Positions 36,610 through 49,300 of a stretch of DNA of 64,000 nt are shown in pieces. The stretch comes from Notospermus geniculatus (lineage: Eukaryota; Nemertea; Pilidiophora; Heteronemertea; Lineidae): positions 100,199 through 164,198 of the forward strand of contig NMRB01000373.1 of NCBI GenBank assembly GCA_002633025.1, given 5' to 3'. Each line of letters opens with the position of its first letter. Position 1 is the first letter of the stretch. A program made the position numbers and the translations under genes. The notes under the pieces were generated by a model. The model was not told where the DNA came from. It saw nothing but the letters and a program-made list of their open reading frames with translations, and did not search any database.

Positions 36610-36745
36610 CGTATGTCCTTACACACTTCACTGACAACGCTCTATTATAGAGCGTTGTCAGTAAAGTGTGTAAGGACCTACGGTCCCCCAACCACAAGAA
36701 AATAGAGCGTTGTCACTAAAGTGTGTAAGGACCAACGGTACCCCA
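36610..36745. mobile_element. Palindromic element with GTCCTTACACACTT arms
   Basis: GTCCTTACACACTTCACTGA runs into a near-perfect palindrome centred on CTCTATTATAGAG, and the right arm is then repeated once more (AAGTGTGTAAGGACCAACGG). A second copy at 37807-37945 is in the duplicated block. Confidence 0.75.
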
Positions 36746-37300
36746 ACCACAAGAACCTGTGGTTAGTCTGTGCTTTCTAATGAATAATCGATGTGTTTCA
36801 CAATCAAGTCCAGTTTCTGGTCATCGGAATACCGGTGTATCGCTGTTTTTGCCTCTGGCAGTAAAATGGTAAAAAGGCGATTAATATTGGCTACAATGCT
36901 GGAGTCGTTCTCAAAGGACCACGGTATTGCCACTTTTCCTCGACAGCCGGCGCCACCGCACCAGTCAAACAAGGCATTAGACTAGAGAGCCAATACCCAG
37001 CTCCTTTAAAACGTCGTCNGTCATGGTGGTATATTAAATAAGTACTGCATTTTTACATTCATCACTGACATTGAAATGGCATTGTAAGACAGTGTCTCGA
37101 CGTAATACAAGCTTTAGCATGAACAGAAAATGCATTTCTCCACAACGACGGACATAGTGCGAGACGATGTCAAAACCGAATTGACGGCCCTTGGGCGGCA
37201 GGTAAGACTTGCGCATGTGTATCGCCTACAACAAAGTTTCAGTCAAAAATCATGTTTCTTCTGTTCCAGCAGTTTCCCTCCTAAATATATCTAAACCATT

Positions 37301-40300
37301 CTAATTTCTCCTATTTTGAACCAATAGGCCTCCAGTTTCCTCGTCTTTGCGGTCCTCCCTGTGACTGCGGATCAGCTTCTGCGTCATTTCCGGCGGTGGG
37401 ATGGGATCCAATAGAACCCGCTCTTCTTCTGATGTGTTCGGGTAGGGCTTCGCCTCTGTGCTATTTCGTATACCGTAAAAGAAATATATCAAAACACCTG
37501 AAACAGAGGATACAAGTAAGTTATCAGTTATAAAAGAGGATGGCTGACAGAAATTCGCCATTCAACCTTTCCAATGGCATGCCAAGGTACGTTCGGTCAA
37601 ATTGAAATTATGAACAGAAAGTCCGAAAAGTGGGGCCTAGGCCTACATGTACAAAATCTACATGTACGAAATAGGTTCTCCTTGGGAAGCTCGAAGGGAG
37701 TGCTTTCCATAGATTGGTTCCCATCCTACCGCTCCAGTCCCGCGGCGCTACTGTCCTTCCGTTCTGGAGCGAGCGCCGCAGAAGTGGAGCGACAAAGAAG
37801 GGATCGTAGGTCCTTACACACTTCACTGACAACGCTCTATTATAGAGCGTTGTCAGTAAAGTGTGTCAGGACCTACGGTCCCCCAACCACAAGAAAATAG
37901 AGCGTTGTCACTAAAGTGTGTAAGGACCAACGGTACCCCAACCACAAGAACCTGTGGTCAGTCTGTGCTTTCTAATGAATAATCGATGTGTTTCACAATC
38001 ACGTCCAGTTTCTGGTCATCGGAATACCGGTGTATCGCTGTTTTTGCCTCTGGCAGTAAAATGGTAAAAAGGCGATTAATATTGGCTACAATGCTGGAGT
38101 CGTTCTTAATGGACCACGGTATTGCCACTTTTCCTCGACAGCCGGCGCCACCGCACCAGTCAAACAAGGCATTAGAGAGCCAATACCGTGCACCTTTAAA
38201 AAGTCGTCTGCAACAATCTTCAAAACATTCTTCCTGTCTCTTAAATGATATTCTTCAGAATAAAGATGGCGTGGCAGCTGTTTTCAAGTCGGCACAAACT
38301 TTCCATTGGAAGCTAAAAGCGGAAAGGAGTTTCAGGCAGCCGATTCGGTGAGTAAACTTAAAGCTGAACTATTCCTTATATTCCGGCGGTAATAAACTTA
38401 CCAATAGCCATCCACACGACAAATCGTATCCACGTGACTCTCGAAAGCTTCACCATTAGATAGATGTTTACAAATATCGTCACTAGAGGGAGCCAGGGGA
38501 CAAATGGCACCTTGAAGGAGAGCTTGGCAGTCCCTTTTTTGTCTTGTGGTTGTAGTCCTATAAAAATAGCTATTGCCACTATGAACATTGTCACGACGAT
38601 CATGCTACTCATGGCGATTGGATTTTTACCTTTCAAGGCGTCTTTTGCGTAGGTAAGAATGAGAGCAAATATCAGATATAAACATGATATGACAAATGTT
38701 GCTATGGATACTCTTCTCCCCGTAACGGAAGTAGGCCCCGTTCTTTTCGATGGCGACTTCCGGTCATACTTTTTTGGACTGACCTTGACCCTCTCCCGGT
38801 ATTCATCGACGATGGCGTCGATGTCAGGGTCGGACGAATCTTCTTTTTTCTCCAAAAGATTTTGGTTCTCGTTATCACTCAAACTAGAATCAGAACTGTC
38901 ATCTACGTCATCATATTTTGGGGAGTAGCGCGCATCATGACCGTCAGGGGACGCCACAATTCCATTCGTTGCAGCAGTAGGCCTACTTTGGGACGGATTT
39001 TCTGGTGCTTTTTGGATGGTGGCCTTGATTGAAATCATATCTCTTTTTAAGATTTCTTTAACGTCCCGTTTGGCTGCTTTTGGCCGTCGTCTCGGCGACC
39101 TTCTTGGCGTTAAACAGGCGCCCATATACTTGGAATCGTCGGGCTGGTAACGTAGAATGAGAACAGAAGTACACACTAATGTATAAGCCAACAATGTACC
39201 TATAGACATCATCTCTACTAGTTCGTGGAGGTCGAATAACATCGTGAAGAAGGCTGTCATGACGCCGGGAATCACAGTGGCAAGAACAGGGGTCTCCGTC
39301 CGGTGGTTAACCCTGTCAAAATACTTAAAGAATAGTCCATCACTCGCCATTGCATAGATGATCCTGGGCAGTGGGAACATGCTCCCTAAAAGACTCGACG
39401 CTAATCCGAACACAGCGCCTAAACCGATGACGTATTTCGCCCAATGTACTCCTATAACGCCAAAAGCCTCCGCTAGGGGCGCGCTTGACACTAATTTTGA
39501 GACTGGTACGATCAGTGATATGACTGCGGATACTCCAACGTAGGCAAGGTAACAGGAGACTAGTGTCACGACGATAGCGATTGGGATGCTCTTCCGTGGT
39601 GTTCGCGCTTCCTCGCCGGTCGTGGCGATGATGTCGAAGCCGACGAATGCGTAGAAACACGACGCGGCTCCGGAGAAAACCTGCAAAGAAGAGATAGATG
39701 TAAACAATAGGGAGATTTAGAAATCAAACGGTAAACGTTAACGTTAACGACAACGTTATTTTTGTACCGAAAATGCAATATAAAATCTGCTTAATGTGTA
39801 GTATGAAAAATAACGTTGTCGTAAGGTTTACGTTTATCGTTTGTTTTCTAAACCTTCCTATTATTTTTGCTTTACCGTACATGTACATGTACACGTATTG
39901 TAGGGAGAAGCCGAGTGTGGGCACTGGTTGAACCTGCCAACCTACACCATCGTATGAATTAAAAACTTATAGGCTGCCATAAATATTGGGTAGATAAATT
40001 TACAATGAACTCAGTTAAGGGTTATGAAAAGTGACTCGAAATCTCGAATTTTTGACGCAAAAAATCTGACTAACTGCACACTTATGACGGTTCCCGAGGG
40101 CCCCCGAGCCTTATTTTCCCAATTTTTTTGGTACAGTTAGTCAGATTTTTTGCGTCAAAAATCCGAGATTTCGAGTCACTTTACATAGGCCCTAACCCTT
40201 AACCATCTTTAGGGTCTATGTTCTTTTTTAGTTAATTCGAGTGACGTTTTGGAAATGTTATGTCTACTGGGCGAAAATAAACGGATCATCATTTCGCATT

Positions 40301-43300
40301 TTGATTTACCGACCTAAAAATGAAGTTGACACTAAATTGTGAGACGTTTCTGCAGCTGTCGAATGAGTAAAGTTGTCAGGGAAAGGGATCGTTGTGTTAA
40401 CATTTCGGTTGGTCTTATTTGGCGAGCCGCTCTCTGTGCAACGATCCGTCATGTTCTTAGATGGCGAGCCGTTCTTTGAGCAGACTTGTGTTGCGCAGGA
40501 TGATTTCTGAGATGGCCCCGCCTTTTCTTCACCTATCGAATGCGTTCAGTTATCGGGGTTCGTGACACGAATGAAGTGGTAGAGGTAATTGTTCTCACGC
40601 GGGCTCAGCGTTGTAATGATGTTCACATTAATCTTATAGCCGAGGAGGTAATGAAATTATTAACACTACCAAGTCGGTTTGGTGATCTTGCGATGTTCTT
40701 GAGTCACTGGGGTGTATTTTATGCAGCAGTGACATCAGGAACAGCATAAGATTGAGCCTTTAGGCCCCGATTACATAGAAGTATACGGTATACGAAAACG
40801 CCGGTTAACAAAGGCTTCACAAAGGATTCGCGACCTTGAAGCCACCGGCATTTTCGTATACCGTATACTTCTATGTAATCAGGGCCTTATCGTTACCACC
40901 ACACCACCTGCAACATTTTTCTGAGCAGTGAAGTGTAGGTCGGTGATTAAATAAAGTTTTCTCAAGAGGGCGATCGAAATTCTATCCGAAAAATAAAAAG
41001 GAACACGTTTCAGTACAAATGCACTTCAAGCATTGAAAACATGATTCCTTTCCTTCGGGGATTTCTCCTTGGCAAATCAAATCATGCACATTGCTGAATC
41101 TACCAAGTGAAATTATTATGATCGCAGCCGCTGCATGCTGTACCATTTTTTGGGAATCGGAATGTCGTTGTTAGGATACGAATAGGATGGTTTCTTGCCC
41201 TCAAAAGGACTGCACAGAGAAAGGTTGGGGCGGATTAACGACTGCATTTGTTAATAAGGTTCCAGATCGGCAATAACGTGACGTCTGCGGTATAATGTGT
41301 GTCACAGCCAATGAAATCTGACCAAGCGCTCTGATTGGTTTTTACATTGTAAGGGGTGTTTTGATTGGTTCTTTCAAAGTAGGCCTAATTGCGTGGTTCC
41401 ATTCCGGATAGTTCGCCGATGAGCACTTCAGTCAGTCTAGTACATGTATCTATCGCTTACTCTGATATTTTTTCGCGGTCAATTTGTTGATATAAATAGA
41501 AATCTAATTCATCGAACAAAAAGTGCATGGTATGTGTGGGCCACCGTAGACATTTGATTTCATAGACAAAACGTACAAGCCATAAAAATTCCTCCGAACC
41601 TGCGAACTATTCCCAAGTTACTCTTTCATCTGACAGAGAAATTAACATGAATCTGCTCACCAGCTGACAACCATGACAACGTTGGCTAAATCATCGCCGG
41701 TTATCTTTCATTATCAGGTAATGAAATTAAACGACGTGAATAGATGTAGCTAATCGTCGTTTACGCCGAGGGCGTTCGACCTTTTCCGAACATTGCCGAA
41801 GGTGACGTACTGTAGTCTTTCTCCGCGGCTGTCGCGGCGTCGGATGACGTAAACTTGTTGATCAGCGTTTTGATAATAGAGAGGTTAAAAAATTGAACGA
41901 TAAACGTAAGCTACACAATGTACGTACGACAAGAATGTCGCTGTCGCATCATTCACCTTTATCATTCATTTTCTTAACCTCACTATAATGTCTAAAGCTG
42001 CGTTTACCAGACATCCGGAATGTGGTAGGGACGTGGAATCCCCGGCGGAAGCGACATGTTGTATAATGCGAAATGCATTGCATTTTCCGCTTCCGCGTTC
42101 CGCAATCCGCGCGTCAGCTAAACGTAGCTTAATGCAGTTCGTGATATCCGGTAACGAGGAACCTGCAAACAACTATATACCCCCACTTGGAGGCACTATG
42201 AGCGGTTGTTTACGTCTTGTTTCGGCTTTCGTCCCTGTTGCACTACGTCAAAGACGTCGTGAACAGACGTTATTGCATTGCTTTGCTCTGTTTTTAACGT
42301 CTTTGATACTACAGCTGGCAGCGCCGCCCTGTCGGAATAAAATGTTACCAGGTTTCTCATTGGATTGTTAATTGACTACCCGTGCTTACCCCTTCAGCTC
42401 CGTACGGAAAGAACCCAGGCGTCCCAGTCCAGTTGCTGAAGTCGAGATGAAACAATCCAAGGATGATGATGAAGATGACCAAACAGACGTTCAGCGTGTT
42501 AAAGACAAGAGTATACATCGCTGATGACTTGACGCCGACGGCCAAGATGGTGGTCACAACAATTGTAACGAAAAAACCAAGAAAGTCTGGATAGGATCCT
42601 AGGGTCGGCACCCTTCCTATATGTTCTAATGTCCAATATTGTATCTTGTTGCCTGTCAGGAAATCCAGGCCTCCGCTCAGCGCCCTAGCATCCGCTGCTG
42701 TTCCGATCATGTATTCTAAAACCAGGTTCCATCCTATCACAAAGGCGATGAATTCACCGACAGTGCTGTAACTGTAGGCGTAGGCTGAGCCGGTTGTCTT
42801 TGGTACTCGTGCGCCGAATTCAGCGTAGCAAAGCCCTGAAAAGACAGACGTGGATTTAATTAGTCTGACTCCCATTTCTCTTTACCCCTTTACTGCCAGT
42901 GACAAATTTATCAAAAGCAGAAAGATACATGTATACATGATTCTGAAAAGACAAGAAAACCCTGCCACAGGAATAGCCAAAAGATGGTAGTAATATATAT
43001 AGCAAATTTCCTGTGGACCAGTACAAAAGAAAATTCTCCTGATTGGTGCTCAATCAAGCACGAATGGATCCGCTAAGCATTGAATTGGGCCGTAGTGACA
43101 CCTATCGGTCAAATGACTGACGGCTTCTATTCATTTGGAAGCACTCGGGCTGTGAGAGCTTTCATACAAAGACATCTACAGTTAGTTGAGACGGTTAGTA
43201 GATTCTCAGTCTTGTTCTACAAACATCATATACATATTTTTCAATTTGACAGTACGTAAAGGGTTTAGAATTTTCTTGGTACTGAGTTGTCTGGGAAAGA

Positions 43301-46300
43301 GATTTTTCAGCTGTACCAGACGAACCCCTCAAAGGTTCCGCATGGAAATGAGACACAACCGCAAAAACCTTCTGATGAAAACGGCTTTTGTGCCGTCGAT
43401 TCGATTAGTTTCTGCCAAGATGAGAAAATTTTGTATCAAAATACTAAATGAATGAATTCCCGGATGATTGGATGAGAATTGCTGGTTTGTCTCAGATCGT
43501 GGGAGGAATTACGTGTTTTCTGAATTTATCGCATACGTTTCATCTTTGGCGGTCTGGAATAATCATCCAAAGAAATTGCCTCTTGCAATTTCTGCTACGG
43601 TCCAGCTCCTCAAATTGATGATTGCTCGAGAGATAAACGTACATAAATCACGATGGTGTATTTTTTGATAAGTGAGTGGAATGGGTTGGCCTATCCAAAA
43701 GCGTTACACTGGTTATCAGTTTCCAAAAATTTTTATGGCCTGGGCCTGTGGGTCGGGCATATCACCAAGAAATTTCCTTTTCATGTGGTACATGTATATA
43801 TTTTCTGTTGTGAAATTGGGCAAAAAGCAACGTTCTCCTGACGTGGTGGCATTGAGTGCACGAATACAAAACTGTAGAGAGCCTCATCCTTGTACCAATT
43901 TCCTAAATTCTGGTATCGTAACCTATTTGCACCCCATCTCAAAATCATTTATTCGGCGTATTGGTAACCACAGCATCAACCGTTGCCATGGGAACTGAAG
44001 TAAGCAATCTAGATCTTCGCCGATATCGGGACAAGAGGTGTATGAGGGCAATTTTTTTATTCACGAACCAGCGCATCAGAAAAAGGGACTCCTTCGGCTG
44101 CCGTAGAAGACAAACGTACAGTAATCACTCATTTAAGAGGTGCTACGTTTTCTTATCGGGGAATATCGAAACGGCGCAGTAATTCATCAAGGAGAAACGA
44201 AAGTTCGGGCCGTTCATGCAGCCCGTACATCGTCTCGTGAACAGAATGCTTGACCATGTTGATGACAGAGATGCGGGATGGGAATCAGTCTAGATAAGCC
44301 CCACCTAGCGATCAAATCAGAACCAATCTAGCTCACCGTGCTGCACCCGATTTACTGCAACGATGGACGTTTTTTACAAGGCAATTTCTACAACCGCAAG
44401 CCTCGAGGATGAAACCCAGATCAACCTCTTTATGTCGGCTTTTGAAAGATGAAGAGAATGACCGCAGACGGGAGAAAAACAAGTTCAGGAAACAAGAAAC
44501 GAACCAGTACCCTGGACATTAATTTTAAAATTTTCAAGAAAAGGGAATCGGGAACAAAAGTCGGCGCAATAATGGACGGAACAAAGGTTATTCTGTTGTC
44601 ATGGCAACCGGACAGCTCTGAAACCGACGGTGGTCGCGATTTTTGTTTGCAAGAATATAAGAAAAGTCATGTAACTCTAGACATTACAATAGGGTGGTAA
44701 ATAGCCGGCGGTCAGGTTGTTTGCATTGTTATTGCGGGGTTATTATATTATTGATAATGATATGACGGTCGCTTGCAATTTCGGTTATTGTTGACACGAA
44801 CTTTCTCGTATTTTCATCCAGCAGCACACCAAGGCCCAGGCGATATCGCAAGCGATGTAATCGCCAGCGATCTTCTCACCAGCCACCGTAGATTTGGTGA
44901 TATCGGTTTTGGTATTGTTTGGTGTTGGGCGATCATCGTTGGCGAGAGGACTTCACGCATCGCTGTCCGCCCCACTGCTGGTGTCAACAGCCACCTTTGC
45001 TTGGTGGCGATCAGGGCCGACGGTACAGAAAGCCCGATGGTGCTTTCGGTGTCCCTGATTGGTTGAACGCTTTCCTGACGCGCCAGTCTTTCACCGCCTT
45101 TTTTAGTCTAAATTTGCGGTCACCAGAAAACCACCATCAATTACGTCATCCGGTCAGGTTGTAATTCTTTGTGAGTAGTCAGTCAGGTGTGATGGATGAC
45201 GTAATTGAGGGTTACGCGGTTTTCTAGTCAACCGGAAATGACGAGGTTTAACAACCGCAAAACGCGGTCCGTTGTGGGTGGAGTTCAATCATTTTGACAT
45301 TTCGTCGGTTGCGGTTAAAATACCAGCATTTAAATCCCACGTATCACACGCACTGCGGATGTTCTAATTTCACAAGTTTTAAACCTGGAGTGAATGGGTC
45401 GGTACATGTTTACACGTTCAGCATGGGCACGGGCGCGAATCGCTTTAAATGGCCTACACTTCGCATCTGCACGCCCCCGGATGTAACAACGACAGTGCTG
45501 TCTCTGCCAATGCATAGACACTGCATAGACTCTGCACTCGTGTCTACTGAAAAAAAATGTAAGTTGGTAGGCCTAGGTTATTGTACACCGCGCACGGTAA
45601 ACTTTTTCATCGCATCTTCTGAAGATACTCAATAGAGGCTTACATTGGTCTGAATTTCTGAATCTGAATTTCCAAAAAAATCGTGTGAAAAATAAGTTAC
45701 CGGCAACTTTTTATCTATCGGAAACCTGGGGTGGCCGCATAGAAACTCCGCTAGCGCTAGCGGAGCCCATCTTCCGATTAAAATGTTGTACATTTTCCCA
45801 TGCATTTTAACACCGACAGGCCGTAGAAGCACTAGCGGAGTTTCTATGCGGCCACCCCTGGTGTCCATGCAGAAACAATTTGGGCAGAAGGGCATGTACC
45901 ATGTAGTTTGGTCTGAAATGGGCGAACTGTGTCCTTTGCAGCACTGTGAAGTGCAGTGCGTGCAGTGTGCATTGGATGTGCACTCAACGCCTGCGCGTCT
46001 TTCCCGCTCGGCGAACTTCCGTTAGCGGTCTGTGTCTTTCTGGTTTAAGTGTCCCATTCTGTGTTTTTCAGGTTTCATCATTCGTGAGCAGGAACTGTCT
46101 AATTCTTTCAGCAAAATTAGGATGTTTTTCCGATTTCCTCGCGCCGATTTTCGATTTTTATCAGGAACTGAATTAAACTGTGAACTGAACTGAACTGTGA
46201 ACGTTCGTCGGACATGTCGGAGACACGAATTCGGTTGCTGAGGAATTCAAATGAACGAAAGGAACAACAGAATTATCGCAATTCACAGCAAGATGAGAGT

Positions 46301-49300
46301 CTTCAAAATTGTAAAGTACAATTTGCTCTTTTGAAACTGGTTTTTGTTCTCGATATAGGGCCATATGTATTTTCTTGTTGCAGGTTTGGATGCCCTTTTG
46401 CGCCACCTGTGGCGCGGCATCCGTTGTCGTCGTGAACACTGGATGTCACGTTTATAAACCGCTTGGTTTACAAAATTTAAATTTCGTATGCAGGTACCTT
46501 TTGGCAAAACCTGACAACTGAACTAACTGAAACTTAAACCTGATTGATTGGCCTGTGGGCGTGGNTCCTGAATGCTGCTGGCCGGGATCACGAAAACCTT
46601 TCAGGTGGTATTCCTTAATAGCACTGCATCACATACATGTAATTCCCGGGTTTATTAATTGAGATACTTGTCAAGGTCATACCCAGAGGTCAAATCAAAA
46701 ATAGTTATTGGTAAAACACGGAATGTTTTCTTGTACTTTTTGACCTAGATTATTCAAAATGGGTAAAAAGAGACAAAGTTTTGGCGCAATCGGATATAAC
46801 TGTGGCCACTGGCATTCACTGACGACAAGTGAGCACAATGGCCCTTGCCATTTCATTCATCCTGGCACCAAGGTTCTGTAAACTTACTGGTCATTTTTGA
46901 GGAATTTTCTCCTCTGGTTACGATAGCCATACACCTATCTTTTAGGTCACATGGTTGATGAGGTCTTAGGGCGGCTTTCCATTGGAGTGTTTCCTACGCG
47001 CTATATCGGGCATTTCGTCATTTTCCCCCCGCGATGATGGATCCGAAGGAGACGATGAAGTTGACGAAGTGGGAGGCAATATGCGCCAGTTGATGAAGCA
47101 GTTTGGACTTGCAAGTACACTGAGAAGGCCAGTTTTTGCGATACCGATCTTACCACCGACCGATGAGCGAAAGTCCAACCCCACCGATGGCCCGATACCG
47201 ATCCGCCAGTCTTTGTCTCGATCGGAGGGAATGCGGTGCAAAAATCAATGCCTATACGAAGGCCCGCCCTTGCAAGACAAAAGGAAATACTCTAGAGGCA
47301 GCTCGCCATTAGGCTACTATCAGTACCGGTTCTTCGGCCAGGCGGCGCCACTTTAACGTAATAATCACTGGTACGAGGTATTCAACCTGGGTTTTCCCCG
47401 TGGTTTTCCCCTGCCATGCTGGCTGCCTCTAGAGGCCCTTGCTCGGCCTCCTCGCCATTTTGTCTCTCCCCCTCTCCTGGTGGGCTGTGGTACTTTTTAC
47501 CAAGACCACAAGAGGAGTATTATCGTCGTTCGTCGTCAACACTATGAACAGAAATATCGAAGAGGGATGTGGTACTTTTTACCAAGACCACAAGTGGAGT
47601 ATTAGCGTCGTTCGTCCTCAAACACTTTGAGCAGAAATGTAGAAGAGGGATGTGGTATTTTTTTCTAAGACCACAAGAGGAGTGTTAGTGTCATTCTCGT
47701 CAAACAGTGTGAGCAGAAATATCGAAGTGGTGGTATTCTTGGTACTTTTTACCAAGTCCACAAGAGTAGTGTTGTGTTATTCTCCTCAAAAAGTCTGAGC
47801 AGAAATATTGAAGAGGGCTGTGGTACTTTTTTTTCAAGACCACGAGAGGAGTATTAGCGTCGTCGTTCGTCTCAAACCTTATGAACAGAAACATCGAAGA
47901 GAGATGTGGTACTTTTTTCCAAGACCACAAGAGGAATATTAGTGTCGTTGGTCCTCAAACACTTAACACAGATATCGAAGAGGGATGTGATACTTTTTTA
48001 CCAAGACCACAAGAGGAGTATTCGTGTAGCCCTCAACATTTTGAACATCAAACTTCGTACAAAAACGGTTGACAAATCATTATTAAAATTGGGCCAGTCA
48101 AAATAGCTCTTTCGTCGAAATAAATTTTTGTTGTCGTTGGAATTCGACCAGAAACACCACCTCCTGTGAGAGGACATTTTTTTAAGAAATCGAACCTGAA
48201 TGGTTCATTCGCATGAAACATTTTTTTTGGTGGATGTTGAGCCGAATTGGCTCCATCCCCTCCTTTCCTCCTTTCATTTTCAGGCTTTCCTTATTTTCAG
48301 GAAATATTTCATTTCAGCATTTCAGGACAATTATGCTTCCAAAACATCTGTAATACCTCGCATTATACGTCGCTAAGACTTTGCATATTCCATTTCTTCT
48401 GAAACCACGCACGATCTGCGGCCACCGAGCATGACTGTGCCAAACGCGCCATCGAAATATCATACATGTATTTGGTTGGAAATTGGGCCGAAAGGGCTCC
48501 TTCCCTGTTTCTTCATAGGTCACATATCAATACACGGACTTCCGGAATTATCAGGTCAGCTCACTCTCGAGCTAACACTTCGCATGATCACTTCAAATCA
48601 GTCAAAATGCTCGATCAAGGTCGCATAGGTTCCAGCTTGTCTCAGCAACTCTCCTTGGCGTATCAATCGTCGGAGCGTGAAAATTTCACGGACCAGAACA
48701 GGACAACACGCCATTCTGGCTCATCTGGCTCTTATCATGAGGTTCTATTGACTTACGAGTGCAATTTCGTCTGCTAAATCCATGTCGTTCAATAGCTTCA
48801 CCAGTCACCTGACTCCTCACCAGCTAGCGTTCCATGAGGACGTCTTAACAATTCTGGTTTTTACACAGGCAGGCATACTCCTGTTTTTTTTTTTGCGCAT
48901 TTTTCCCCTGGTTTGACTTCCATCAGCGGTAGCTTTTGGCTTATTGCAGGGACGCACCCCTGTAACATCGGTGCAGCGTCGGAGTAACTTCTGTTAATCC
49001 GAAAAAAACATAGTGAAAAAATAACCATAGGCCTACGTAACACCCAAATTACGAAGCGGCTAATGCTTTGGTCAAAAAATGTTTTTCTCTTTACAAGTTA
49101 GAGAAAAATTGATCAACATACATGTAATAAAAAGAAAATGAAAGTGATGTCAGGTATTGAACATTTGATTGATGTCATCTTTTTTCTATTATTTGATATT
49201 TGATTCTGGCTTTCGACTGTTTATATTTGATATTTTATCCTTTTCAAATATTTGATGTTTGAAAAACTCAGATTGTCGTCGATGGTCAAATAATTTTTGC

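Larger units (their letters stand above)
35825..38211. repeat. Adjacent near-identical blocks joined by one N (37019)
   Basis: The sequence starting TCATGGTGGTATATTAAATA at about 35826 restarts right after the N. The left block breaks off at AACGTCGTC, whose continuation appears in the right block near 38200 (AAGTCGTCTGC). This is what two overlapping contigs give when placed end to end. Differences are a few substitutions and a short indel near 36975. Confidence 0.9.
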
